Assembly: GCA_032718475.1 (NCBI GenBank)
Contig: JAUCBJ010001302.1
Coordinates: forward strand, 18,887-82,886
Source: Nemertoderma westbladi
Lineage: Eukaryota > Xenacoelomorpha > Nemertodermatida > Nemertodermatidae
Direction of reading: 5' to 3'
DNA: 64,000 nt
The notes below the pieces were generated by a model. The model searched no databases. It worked only from the letters and a program-made list of their open reading frames with translations, and was not told the DNA's origin. The position numbers were made by a program, and so were the translations under genes. This document shows positions 45,938-57,795 of this stretch, in pieces (the stretch's first letter is position 1; every line of letters begins with the position of its first letter).

Positions 45938-46917
45938 GTTGGTGCGCGAAAAAATTGTTGGGCTAGAAACAATCGAATAAGGGGTAACAAGGTGCCCTGA
46001 ATTGAGTGGCGGGGTGTGTTTTTTGTAAAAACGCGTGGTAACTGTCGAAATGGTGGGCATAAGTAAGCCCGGGAAGCCAATTTTGAAAATCGGCTGTGAT
46101 TGGCTGCTACAGATTTGACGTAACTATGAAGTACTCTGATAATTTCTTATAAAAAATAACTGGTTTCTATAGAGAGTGATTTTAGATGCATCCATTAGAT
46201 TCACCTTTAATATCAATCATTTCACACGTGGCTTATATCAATTTATTACATATATTATTTAAAAATAACAACAATTTGACTATATTATGTTATAACAAGA
46301 ATAAACCGTCAAAATTTAAATGTACAAAAATACATAGCGAGGGGGGGGGGGGATAAAGTCACCGTACAGTTTATTATACCCCGTCGACTGATGGGTGGAA
46401 AACCTGGCTCCGCTGTATCCACATGGTGACGTTTCCCCGCCACAGCGTGATGGATAATCGCTGCAACATGTGGCGGATTGTGTCGCTTGAGCCTGGGGTG
46501 GCGGCAGCGCCTTCGACAGTTCGCGTCTGGAGGGAGGAAATTACATCTTGCGCGTCTTTTAACTCTATAATTACTTAAATTCATCATCATGATGAACATT
46601 GATAACAATACTGTTATTGTATTGTAGTGTCAAAAGACGTGCAAGACTCTCCGCTTTCAATTGATATAAGCCACGTGTGAAATGATTTGAGATTAAATGT
46701 GTATTTGAATGGTTCTAAAATCACCCTCCATAGAATCCAATATAAGAAATTATCAGAGCAGCCAATCACATCCGATTTTCAAAATTGGCTTCCCGGGCTT
46801 ACTTAAACCCGCCATTTCGACAGTTTCCACGTGTTTTTACAAAAACACACCCCGCCACTCAATTCAGGGCACCTTGTTTCGATTGTTTCTAGCCCAACAT
46901 TATTTTCGCGCACCAAC
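45938..46917. mobile_element. ~980-bp TIR element with arms of 250-300 bp and a GC-rich centre
   Basis: The left end GTTGGTGCGCGAAAA pairs with the right end TTTTCGCGCACCAAC. Further shared blocks are GTTGGGCTAGAAACAATCGA, AAGCCCGGGAAGCCAATTTT and CACACGTGGCTTATATCAATT, in inverted order. The GC-rich centre (46370-46560) differs strongly in composition from its surroundings. It holds a 99-codon minus-strand frame (46309-46608; Arg/His/Cys/Pro-rich) that I do not recognise. Confidence 0.7.
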
Positions 46918-48730
46918 CCTATTTATTATATTAGTATTTTATTCTTAAACAATTTTTTTCTATCCAATTTTCAAAAGAAATTGCAGGATATTTAATTTCT
47001 CTTTATCTCCCTAATGAGATAGAGTATGCCATCGAAATACATGAAATTAACGGGATATAAAGTACTATAATTATTCTCGAACTCCGTAGAATACCGTCAG
47101 AACTTCGTAAAATACCGACGTATGCTTTACACGATTACAGTACACTTATATCTACATCTGTTTTTGTTATGCAGCAGACTATCCGACATGGTGGAGTATT
47201 GGACATCGTTATAATAAATATATCGTAGGTGGTAGGGGCTACCCAACTACCCAAAGTCTACCCTACAAACTTGCGACTACACCCACTTACTACAAGCTAA
47301 GTGACGAAGATATGGCATCCAAATCCAGCCGTGATGTAAAGTGTATCCTTCAACGCCTAAGAATATTTCCACAATTTGCTGCTGGGCTGCTAAATTCGAG
47401 TATGATCTTAGAGAAGTTGCTATCGTAGCGAGTCGAGAGAAAACCGGCAACTCAGCTGACAACTTCTTGGTTGGGACCCAATTATTTGTAAAGTTCTGCC
47501 TCGATGAGCACCTGTGATGACGATCACTGTCTTCTCCACCCACACATCTATTAAAGCTACGTAATACGCAAGACATACTTAATTGGAAGCTATTATTGAC
47601 ATGAACCCTTTGTTAATAATGCATTATAAAATTTGCATAAAGTGGCATATCCGTTATTTGAATCCTCTTATGGGTGCCTCATCGCTCTAAACACAATTAC
47701 TATTGGCTGTCATTCTATTATTTGTATTGTATTTGCGATTACGGCGCTCATCATATATAGGTAATCAATACTGTCAACACCTGGTTTTGCAGGGGGAGTC
47801 GGAAATTACAAATTTTTGTCAATAATTAGAAGGGTACGTTTTGTTTGAGGTGTTTTAAGTTTAAGACATACATCAGGTGTCTGGGTAGGTTGAAGGTTCA
47901 GCAATGTTGAGTTATAAGAAGGGTTCAATTAGAAAGCAGGTAGCTGCAGTGGAGTCTCATTTATCTGATTCAAGGATTCGTTCTCTTATCAACAATCACA
48001 TGAATAAGCTTGATAGTTTGTTATTCGTTTTGTCATGTTTTTTGAGGTTCCATGTGATGAAATAATGAATACGATTGGAGTGAATACAGAATACCCCGAT
48101 TAAGCCAATATCTCATATAGATGGTGCTCTAATTTACAGTAGTTATCTCTCATTCTCGTTATTATTCTCAACATTACGAGCATATTGAATACCATCCATT
48201 CAGACCACTTACATTTGAGTACATGTGAATCAATGCACATATAATCTGATTGTAGCTGAGTTTAAGATTGGTTTGAAATTAATTTGCACAAATGTATAAA
48301 GAGACCGCACCTGTTCTAATATGTTAATTATTTATCTCGGTTGATTTTTTTTACTTCGATTACTAGGAATATCTACCCAGGTGCCCCTTTGTATTCTTAT
48401 TATATATTGTATCTATAATGTTGGAAAGTAATACGGCAGATTGATCGCGATAGCTTATTCTTTTACACTGCCCAATACATTGAGAACTTACGTGGATTTA
48501 CCGAAAGTTGGAAATACTTTACTATTTCCTTCTCCATTCTCATTATGTACTGTATTGAATCGGATATGTCGTAATCTTAATCTTTGAAACGGGATTATAT
48601 CACCAACCAGGTATTTTCCACATTGGAAGAAAAAAAGTAAATCGAAATACCTATCTTCCCGTTGGTGTAAACCGCCAAATAGTATTAATTTGCTAATTTT
48701 AATACTCTGCTAATAATATTACGAATTTTC
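46918..48730. other. Intronic stretch, nothing recognised
   Basis: A 99-codon minus frame at 47277-47576 starts with ATG but has no recognised domain and no splice context. The rest is AT-rich. Confidence 0.4.
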
Positions 48731-50616
48731 CTTACAAAATTACTTTGAGCTCTGACTAGTAGCGTACTCTTTTCATTTTGTACTATTTTCTTTACAGTGT
48801 TTTCTTTACTCAGTGTGTACTATTTTGTTTACAGAGGTACTTGGAGCTCTGACTAGAATACTCATTGTGTACTATTTTCTTTACAGAGGTACTTGGAGCT
48901 CTGACTAGAATACTCATTGTGTACTATTTTCTTTACAGAGGTACTTAGAGCTCTGACTAGAGTACTCATTGTGTACTATTTTCTTTACAGAGGTACTTGG
49001 AGCTCTGACTAGCATAATCAATGTGTACTATTTTCTTTACATAGGTACTTGGAGCTCTGACTAGCGTACTCAGTGTGTACTATTTTGTTTACAGAGGTAC
49101 TTGGAGCTCTGACTAGCGTACTCAGTGTGTACTATTTTGTTTACAGAGGTACTTGGAGCTCTGACTAGCGTACTCAGTGTGTACTATTTTCTTTACAGAG
49201 GTACTTGGAGCTCTGACCAGCGTACTCATTGTGTACTATTTTCTTTACAGAGGTACTTGGAGCTCTGACTAGCGTACTCATTGTGAACTATTTTCTTTAC
49301 AGAGGTACTTAGAGCTCTGACTAGCGTACTCATTGTGTAGTATTTTCTTTACAGAGTAAATGGAGCTCTGCTCATTGTGTACTATTTTCTTTACAGAGGT
49401 AATTGGAGCTCTGCTCATTGTGTACTATTTTCTTTACAGAGGTAATTGGATCTCTGACTAGCGTACTCATTGTGTACTATTTTCTTTACAGAGGTACTTG
49501 GAGCTCTGTCATTGTGTACTATTTTCTTTGCAGAGGTAATTGGATCTCTGACTAGCGTACTCATTGTGTACTATTTTCTTTACAGAGGTACTTGGAGCTC
49601 TGTCATTGTGTACTATTTTCTTTACAGAGGTAATTGGATCTCTGACTAGCGTACTCATTGTGTACTATTTTCTTTACAGAGGTACTTGGAGATCACTAGC
49701 GTACTCATTGTGTACTATTTTCTTTACAGAGGTACTTGGAGCTCTGACTAGAGTACTCATTGTGTACTATTTTCTTTACAGAGTTACTTGGAGCTCTGTC
49801 ATTGTGTACTATTTTCTTTACAGAGGTAATTGGAGCTCTGACTAGCGTACTCATTGTGTACTATTTTCTTTACAGAGGTACTTGGAGTTCTGACTAGAGT
49901 ACTCATTGTGTACTATTTTCTTTAAAGAGGTACTTGGAGCTCTGACTAGAGTACTCATTGTGTACTATTTTCTTTACAGAGGTACTTGGAGCTCTGACTA
50001 GAGTACTCATTGTGTACTATTTTCTTTAAAGAGGTACTTGGAGCTCTGACCAGCGTACTCATTGTGTACTATTTTCTTTACAGAGGTACTTGGAGTTCTG
50101 ACTAGAGTACTCATTGTGTACTATTTTCTTTAAAGAGGTACTTGGAGCTCTGACCAGCGTACTCATTGTGTAGTATTTTCTTTACAGAGGTACTTGGAGC
50201 TCTGTCATTGTGTACTATTTTCTTTACAGAGGTACTTGGAGATCACTAGCGTACTCATTGTGTACTATTTTCTTTACAGAGGTACTTGGAGCTCTGACTA
50301 GAGTACTCATTGTGTACTATTTTCTTTACAGAGGTACTTGGAGCTCTGTCATTGTGTACTATTTTCTTTACAAAATTACTTTGAGCTCTGACTAGTAGCG
50401 TACTCTTTTCATTTTGTACTATTTTCTTTACAGTGTTTTCTTTACTCAGTGTGTACTATTTTGTTTACAGAGGTACTTGGAGCTCTGTCATTGTGTACTA
50501 TTTTCTTTACAGAGGTACTTGGAGCTCTGACTAGAGTACTCATTGTGTACTATTTTCTTTACAGAGGTACTTGGAGCTCTGACTAGAGTACTCATTGTGT
50601 ACTATTTTCTTTACAG
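48731..50616 (+). repeat. 52-bp minisatellite made of the exon 5 splice acceptor plus exon start, ~38 copies
   Basis: Each full unit is TGTGTACTATTTTCTTTACAG (pyrimidine tract and acceptor) followed by AGGTACTTGGAGCTCTGACT and AGCGTACTCAT, a copy of the first ~32 nt of exon 5. I count about 38 acceptor positions. Most keep CAG; three read AAAG (near 49924, 50031 and 50133), one CATAG (49042) and one CAAAA (50371). Some units are shortened to ~42 bp. The last copy runs without a break into the real exon at 50617. A marker block (TTACTTTGAGCTCTGACTAG followed by TAGCG) occurs near both 48740 and 50376, indicating a ~1.64-kb block duplication. Confidence 0.95.
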
Positions 50617-50770
50617 AGGTACTTGGAGCTCTGACCAGCGTACTCATCATTTGGATCCTCACAGGCATTCTAGTATACCTCGCGACTCTCCGTATAATTA
50701 ATCGCGACTTTGAAATCAACGCTGATGTCATGCTCATTACCAGTGGTATTGGCGTCGCAATTAATATGGC
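50617..50770 (+). CDS. ZnT-like zinc transporter exon 5 (helices 3 and 4)
   Basis: The acceptor TTTACAG|AG (last of ~38 similar ones) and the donor ATGGC|GTAAGT enclose 154 nt. It encodes EVLGALTSVLIIWILTGILV, YLATLRIINRDFEINADVM and LITSGIGVAINMA. That is helix 3, the loop with the family pattern DxEI..D.ML, and helix 4. Joining to exon 4 restores the RAEVLGAL motif typical of the family. An upstream acceptor of the array would add 52 nt per copy and shift the frame to an early stop, so only this copy gives the full protein. Confidence 0.95.
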
Positions 50771-51039
50771 GTAAGTATTAAATCTACTCATATTTCTGCA
50801 ACAATTTACGGATTTAGGTAAGTTTCCATGGGGTCTCTTTAAAATATTTTTTTGTTGCAGTTTTCTTACATTTTAACAAATACTTCCTGCGATTTAAAAG
50901 GTCAGACAGTCAATCCCCCAGCTCGTCTATAATCTCTAGAGAGGCCAGTGGAGTTACGTTATTAGCGTACATTCTTCTTGGTTTTCATATATACACCCAT
51001 AACTTTATTGACTCAGAAAACATTTCATTTTCTCTGTAG

Positions 51040-51337
51040 TCTGGGCATCGTGTTACATCAGTCAGGTATCGGCCACAACCATTCCCATGGTGGCGGCGGC
51101 GGTCATGGCCATGGCAACCACGTGGACTCCCACCGGAACGGTGTGGCGTGCAGTTCATCGGAAGCCGAGATCGACAGAACGAAAGTATTCGCGACCGAAG
51201 ACACGCATCTGCGATCGGAGGAGCAGCATCGTCGTAAAGCGATGAACATTAACGTGCGCGCCGCATTCATTCACGTTCTTGGCGATATCATTCAAAGTGT
51301 CGGTGTTCTCATCGCTGCTTATATAATTAAGTTTAAA
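51040..51337 (+). CDS. ZnT-like zinc transporter exon 6 (His-rich loop, helix 5 with HVLGD)
   Basis: Acceptor TCTCTGTAG|TC and donor TTTAAA|GTAAGT enclose 298 nt. After the end of helix 4 comes a His/Gly-rich loop ([17 protein letters not shown]), the cytosolic loop thought to collect zinc. An acidic/basic linker follows, then [19 protein letters not shown] and helix 5. The His and Asp of HVLGD complete the transport site with those of exon 4. All of this is typical of ZnT2/3/8. Confidence 0.95.
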
Positions 51338-51890
51338 GTAAGTAACGTCGTGGTGACATTTAATTGGATCTTTTCTAGAGAAATGTAAAGATCTAATTTT
51401 TCAAAATTGCCATAATTATTAGTTTCTTCGGTAAAATGTATGTGACAATGAAAACATTGTTTTCCGTGTTCTGTAGACATTTTAATTAAATTATTGAATA
51501 AATTTCAGTTTTGGATGTTTTTACTAGGTAATATAGTATACAATGAAATATTATTTGGTGGAACATACAAGCGAGTAATAAATACATCCTGTGCGACTTG
51601 CTAGGTGCTGATAATAGCCGGAGATAAACGGCCAGCATTGCACCTCTATATTATTATTAGTAAATGGATTAGATATGCTAACAATGTGAGAGATGGCTTG
51701 ATTGATCACTACCAAATTACATTATCTTACTTCATAACCCCTTGGATACCGATTGTATCCCTTATTTCATTGTCAGTCCTCTGCGGATAATTGGTGTAAT
51801 GCTCCTCCTGTCAGCGTGGATTAAAGAAAACCACACGGGAAAAACCACTCCAAAAGGGTCCATCCCAGTTCTGTAAAATGTAACTGCTTT
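51338..51890. other. Intron 6 start, nothing recognised
   Basis: AT-rich intron sequence without a recognisable feature. Confidence 0.45.
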
Positions 51891-52079
51891 CTTGCTTGCT
51901 GTTTTACTTACTTGCTTGCTTGGTTTTGCTTGCTGTTTTACTTACTTGCTTGCTTGGTTTTGCTTGCTGTTTTACTTGCTTGCTTGGTTTTGCTTGCTGT
52001 TTTACTTACTTGCTTGGTTTTGCTTTCTGTTTTACTTACTTGCTTGCTTGGTTTTGCTTTCTGTTTTACTTGCTTGCAA
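51891..52079. repeat. ~34-bp tandem repeat, about 5-6 copies
   Basis: Units of type TGCTTGCTGTTTTACTTACT plus TGCTTGCTTGGTTT, built from a TTGC/TTAC sub-repeat. Open frames on both strands are artefacts. A poly-C run follows at 52127-52145. Confidence 0.85.
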
Positions 52080-52145
52080 GCAATTCCACGAGATATATAT
52101 TTGCGAGATCGGATTAGCGCAACCAACCCCCCCCCCCCCCCCCCC

Positions 52146-53231
52146 TGTCTCATGTTGAGGTGGTTGACTGACGTGTAGTGGTGGTCCAATATATCAACAC
52201 CTGGCCAGGGGGTTGGTTCTACAGCTTAGTGTTGTTACACAGTCCCATTGTCGTCTTCAATGTATGCTATGGAATGACGCCATACTTGTGCCAGTCGAGC
52301 CCTACGTCACTGTTTGGGAATGCCATTAGGGAGTTACAGTAAGAGTGCGTTGTCACAAAATTAATCACTTGCGACTGATAAAGTTGATTCATTTTCAAAG
52401 AAGACTGACTGCCTGAGGGTGTTGAACTGACGTTACAAAGGTAGGTTGTGCAATCTTGTTAACAAAATATTGCCGTGCCGTAAATTGTTGTTAGTGTATA
52501 GATATCCAGTATTCGTTTGCAGTTAGTGCAGATTCTTCCAAAGTGTCAGAAATTGAAGAATCCGATTGTGTAATACTTTTCGAACAACATGTAAGCATAA
52601 TAGTAATTTGACAATTTGGGTATGCCTAGTGCCTACTCACTATATATCATGGCCAAGTTCTACTCAACAAAACTCAAAAACTCTTATCGATAACTTTGAG
52701 TGAATCTGATACCGAAAAGAGACTGGATTCTGTGAGAGTGTCCAAAATGATTCACAATTCTCAAGTAGTAGGCATATCTATCAACTGTGAATGAATGAAA
52801 CTTGTCACTTGGTGATTTGTGGCCTTACTAAATAAAAACTAGTATAGCTAGAATAGAAACTAGAAACTCTAAAAACTAGAATAGAGTAAACTCTATACCG
52901 ACAGCCGTTTTAAACCGGGAAAGGAATAGGTAGAGTTGCATCCTAGTCTAACCAAAACAATTAATGGGAGTCAAGGGCCAAGGGCGTCTGTTACAATTTC
53001 ATTTTTGTGCATAACAACACCTGTCAGTGTGTTTTTTAAACATCACTGACGAATTAATAACGAATGACATTACCGCTGTTTGGGAAAGGCTGGATTTAGA
53101 GATAGATATAACGTTTCACCGAAGTCTAGAATACTAGACAGACTAAAATAATGATAGGAGGCTAATATAATTATTTATAATAATTATATATTATTAAACA
53201 TAAAACGAATATTTAAACGTGCAATTTATAA
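52146..53231. other. Intronic stretch with one dispersed-repeat relic
   Basis: Near 52918-52998 there is a relic of the GGGAAAGGA...CTAACCAAAACAATTAA...GTTACA dispersed repeat. Nothing else is recognised. Confidence 0.4.
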
Positions 53232-56200
53232 CGTACATACAAAGTCTATTAATATTAAACAACTACATACAAAGTATATTAATATTTAACAACTACATAC
53301 AAAGTATATTAATATTTAACAACTACATACAAAGTATATTAATATTTAACAACTACATACAAAGTATATTAATATTTAACAACTACATACAAAGTATATT
53401 AATATTTAACAACTACATACAAAGTCTATTAATATTTAACAACTACATACAAAGTCTATTAATATTTAACAACTACATACAAAGTATATTAATATTTACA
53501 TACAAAGTATATTAATATTTACATACAAAGTATATTAATATTTAACAACTACATACAAAGTCTATTAATATTTAACAACTACATACAAAGTATATTAATA
53601 TTTAACAACTACATACAAAGTATATTAATATTTAACAACTACATACAAAGTATATTAATATTTAACAACTACATACAAAGTATATTTATATTTAACAACT
53701 ACATACAAAGTTTATTAATATTTAACAACTACATACAAAGTATATTAATATTTAACAACTACATACAAAGTATATTAATATTTAACAACTACATACAAAG
53801 TATATTAATATTTAACAACTACATACAAAGTATATTAATATTTAACAACTACATACAAAGTATATTAATATTTAACAACTACATACAAAGTTTATTAATA
53901 TTTAACAACTACATACAAAGTATATTAATATTTAACAACTACATTCAAAGTATATTAATATTTAACAACTACATACAAAGTATATTTATATTTAACAACT
54001 ACATACAAAGTATATTTATATTTAACAACTACATACAAAGTTTATTAATATTTAACAACTACATACAAAGTTTATTAATATTTAACAACTACATACAAAG
54101 TATATTAATATTTAACAACTACATACAAAGTATATTAATATTTAACAACTACATACAAAGTATATTTATATTTAACAACTACATACAAAGTATATTAATA
54201 TTTACATACAAAGTATATTAATATTTAACAACTACATACAAAGTATATTTATATTTAATAACTACATACAAAGTTTATTAATATTTAACAACTACATACA
54301 AAGTATATTTATATTTAACAACTACATACAAAGTTTATTAATATTTAACAACTACATACAAAGTATATTAATATTTAACAACTACATACAAAGTATATTA
54401 ATATTTAACAACTACATACAAAGTATATTTATATTTAACAACTACATACAAAGTTTATTAATATTTAACAACTACATACAAAGTTTATTAATATTTAACA
54501 ACTACATACAAAGTATATTAATATTTAACAACTACATACAAAGTATATTAATATTTAACAACTACATACAAAGTATATTTATATTTAACAACTACATACA
54601 AAGTATATTAATATTTAACAACTACATACTAAGTATATTAATATTTAACAACTACATACAAAGTATATTAATATTTAACAACTACATACAAAGTATATTA
54701 ATATTTAACAACTACATACAAAGTATATTTATATTTAACAACTACATACAAAGTATATTTATATTTAACAACTACATACAAAGTCTATTAATATTTAACA
54801 ACTACATACAAAGTTTATTAATATTTAACAACTACATACAAAGTATATTAATATTTAACAACTACATACAAAGTATATTAATATTTAACAACTACATACA
54901 AAGTATATTAATATTTAACAACTACATACTAAGTATATTAATATTTAACAACTACATACAAAGTATATTAATATTTAACAACTACATACAAAGTATATTA
55001 ATATTTAACAACTACATACTAAGTATATTAATATTTAACAACTACATACAAAGTATATTAATATTTACATACAAAGTATATTAATATTTAACAACTACAT
55101 ACAAAGTATATTAATATTTAACAACTACATACAAAGTATATTAATATTTAACAACTACATACAAAGTATATTAATATTTAACAACTACATACAAAGTATA
55201 TTAATATTTAACAACTACATACAAAGTATATTAATATTTAACAACTACATACAAAGTATATTAATATTTAACAACTACATACAAAGTATATTAATATTTA
55301 ACAACTACATACAAAGTATATTAATATTTAACAACTACATACAAAGTATATTAATATTTAACAACTACATACAAAGTATATTTATATTTAACAACTACAT
55401 ACAAAGTTTATTAATATTTAACAACTACATACAAAGTATATTTATATTTAACAACTACATACAAAGTTTATTAATATTTAACAACTACATACAAAGTATA
55501 TTAATATTTAACAACTACATACAAAGTATATTAATATTTAACAACTACATACAAAGTATATTTATATTTAACAACTACATACAAAGTTTATTAATATTTA
55601 ACAACTACATACAAAGTATATTAATATTTAACAACTACATACAAAGTATATTAATATTTAACAACTACATACAAAGTATATTTATATTTAACAACTACAT
55701 ACAAAGTCTATTAATATTTAACAACTACATACAAAGTTTATTAATATTTAACAACTACATACAAAGTATATTAATATTTAACAACTACATACAAAGTATA
55801 TTAATATTTAACAACTATATACAAAGTTTATTAATATTTAACAACTACATACAAAGTATATTAATATTTAACAACTACATACAAAGTATATTTATATTTA
55901 ACAACTACATACAAAGTATATTAATATTTAACAACTACATACAAAGTCTATTAATATTTAACAACTACATACAAAGTTTATTAATATTTAACAACTACAT
56001 ACAAAGTATATTAATATTTAACAACTACATACAAAGTATATTAATATTTAACAACTATATACAAAGTTTATTAATATTTAACAACTACATACAAAGTATA
56101 TTTATATTTAACAACTACATACAAAGTATATTAATATTTAACAACTACATACAAAGTATATTAATATTTAACAACTACATACTAAGTATATTAATATTTA

Positions 56201-56320
56201 ACAACTACATACAAAGTATATTAATATTTAACAACTACATACTAAGTATATTAATATTTAACAACTACATACAAAGTATATTAATATTTAACAACTAAAT
56301 ACTAAGTATATTAATATTTT
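53232..56320. repeat. 30-bp minisatellite, ~100 copies, running up to the exon 7 acceptor
   Basis: The unit ACATACAAAGTATATTAATA plus TTTAACAACT fills ~3.1 kb with few variants (TCTATT, TTTATT, TATATTTAT, ACATACTAAG) and four shortened 20-bp units. Variants recur in blocks, e.g. at 54000-54200 and 54430-54630, which suggests amplification of multi-unit blocks. The last unit merges into TTTTCTCATTTCTGCAG, the acceptor of exon 7, so the array supplies the sequence where the branch point of this intron must lie. Confidence 0.95.
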
Positions 56321-56333
56321 CTCATTTCTGCAG

Positions 56334-56439
56334 CCGGAGTGGCATATAGCTGATCCCATTTGTACTTTCCTGTTCTCAATATTGGTGCTATTTACAACCA
56401 TTACTGTTCTACGTGATGCTCTTCATGTACTTATGGAAG
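56334..56439 (+). CDS. ZnT-like zinc transporter exon 7 (helix 6)
   Basis: Acceptor CATTTCTGCAG|CC and donor GGAAG|GTAAGA enclose 106 nt. It encodes PEWHIADPICTFLFSILVLF, TTITVLRDALHVLMEG. The DPICTFLFSILV..TT...LRD..HVLMEG pattern of helix 6 and the start of the cytosolic domain is diagnostic for SLC30A2/3/8 relatives. Phase agrees with exons 6 and 8. Confidence 0.95.
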
Positions 56440-56685
56440 GTAAGAAATCTAACTTATTAATCTAAACAGTATTATTATTATAGTTCCTTTAATCATCTGG
56501 TCTATTTTAGTTTACCAAATTGGCAGTTATTTCGCCAAAAAATCTGCTGGCCAAATGGAACCAAGCCAACCAACCGCCTTGGTTCCAGCCGTGAGTTGGC
56601 AAGCAGCAAGGCAGTGAATATGTAAACTAGGAACGGTTCGCTCACTACATGGCTTACCATAGATTTTAAGTTAATTTGATTGCAG

Positions 56686-56820
56686 GTGTGCCGAAAAACA
56701 TTGCGTATGATAGGCTGAAATCTGATCTAATGTCTGTGAAGGGAGTGCGTATGGCTCACAGTCTACACATATGGTCTCTAACAATGGATAAGTCGGCACT
56801 AGCGGTACATTTGGCTATTG
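56686..56820 (+). CDS. ZnT-like zinc transporter exon 8 (cytosolic C-terminal domain, part)
   Basis: Acceptor TTTGATTGCAG|GT and donor GCTATTG|GTTAGT enclose 135 nt. It encodes GVPKNIAYDRLKSDLMSVKG, VRMAHSLHIWSLTMDKSALA and VHLAI. V..(A/L)HSLHIW.LT....L.VH.AI is the first half of the cytosolic ferredoxin-like domain in this family, which forms the dimer and senses zinc. The exon ends in phase 1. The final exon expected to complete the domain was not found downstream within the window. Confidence 0.95.
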
Positions 56821-56850
56821 GTTAGTTATTAAGTTTCAAATAATTATATC

Positions 56851-57524
56851 AATATGTGTCTGTGCATATAGAAACCAGACGATTCCGAGAACAAATAATT
56901 TTTGAGTTATGTATTGCATAAGAAGCGCATTTTAATTAGCTTTCAAATGTCCCCACCACATGTCATTTAGACCCACAGTTCAAAAGTCACGCAATAAATA
57001 GTGAAAGTATATGAAAGGAAAATCATATAATAGTAATAATGAAAAATATTGATTTTAATGCTGGGAAACTCAATTTTTAAATAGAAGTAAATCTAACTCT
57101 CTCTTTTCATCTGTCTGTCTGTCTGTCAAATATATAACAGCATTCTAGCTAACCAAAATTTTGTTGTGGGGGTATTTCTGGTCGGAGATTTCATTTCATT
57201 TCATACAGACAGACAGACAACTGTTCGTTTGGCTGACAGTCTGACAGACATACAACCAGTCTTAAATCCATAAAACATGAAAACAGATATCAGAAATGAA
57301 ATCACCGTCCTCAAATACCCCCATAACGAAAGTTTTAGTCAATTATATGAAAAAAATAATATATTTATCATATATATTTGTATGTTCAATGAATAAACAT
57401 AACTAATGAACATATTTTGAAAAAAAAATCTTGAAAAAAATGTATTTATTTAACTTTATTTCCCTTTTTCTCAAAATGAATTCAGCCCGAAATCGTCTGG
57501 TTTCTATATGCACCGACATATATT
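56851..57524. mobile_element. ~670-bp TIR element directly after exon 8
   Basis: The left end (TGCATATAGAAACCAGACGA, near 56863) returns inverted at 57488-57524 (TCGTCTGGTTTCTATATGCA). Inside, a GTCTGTCTGTCTGTC run (57112-57127) opposes CAGACAGACAGACA (57207-57221). No coding sequence is present. It begins only 31 bp behind the exon 8 donor. Confidence 0.7.
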
Positions 57525-57795
57525 GCGAATAGTTGCATATTTAAAAAATGTATATCAAATGTTGATACAATTATCGTAACCTTAATGATAAAAATCATCA
57601 TAACAAAAACATGAGGCAACCAGACAGCTCTACCTGTACCTGTAAGACAAGGATGGCGTCCCTGTAACTCACAAAGTTAAAAATCTGCCCCTGGAATTTA
57701 TAAGCCGTTTAATAAGTATTTGTGGTTGAGTTGACACGCTGCTCCGACAAGTTCACACACTTTACAAATACATTTAACCATTATTCAAGATTGCC
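57525..57795. other. Short intronic stretch
   Basis: No feature is recognised. Confidence 0.4.

Larger units (their letters stand above)
6375..56820 (+). other. Gene span: SLC30A (ZnT2/3/8-type) zinc transporter, 3' end missing
   Basis: This is the gene-level record for exons 1B to 8 (1A would extend it left to 1192). Junction phases are 1/1/1/1/2/0/1/1 and all join without a frame break, giving about 400 residues up to the end of exon 8. The product is a cation-diffusion-facilitator Zn2+/H+ antiporter with six helices. The two HxxxD pairs that form the transport site are present (HMLSD in helix 2, exon 4; HVLGD in helix 5, exon 6), with a His-rich loop between helices 4 and 5. Family members load zinc into secretory or synaptic vesicles. 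The final exon, expected to hold the end of the cytosolic domain, was not found up to 64000. Introns are crowded with tandem arrays and mobile elements. Confidence 0.85.

Noticed and set aside
47277-47576. 99-codon minus-strand frame as a gene
   Set aside because: No domain or splice support; a short + strand frame over the same bases is equally unsupported.
48731-50640. CRISPR-like or simple minisatellite reading of the 52-bp repeats
   Set aside because: Units are directly adjacent without unique spacers, the context is eukaryotic, and the unit is clearly an exon-intron junction.
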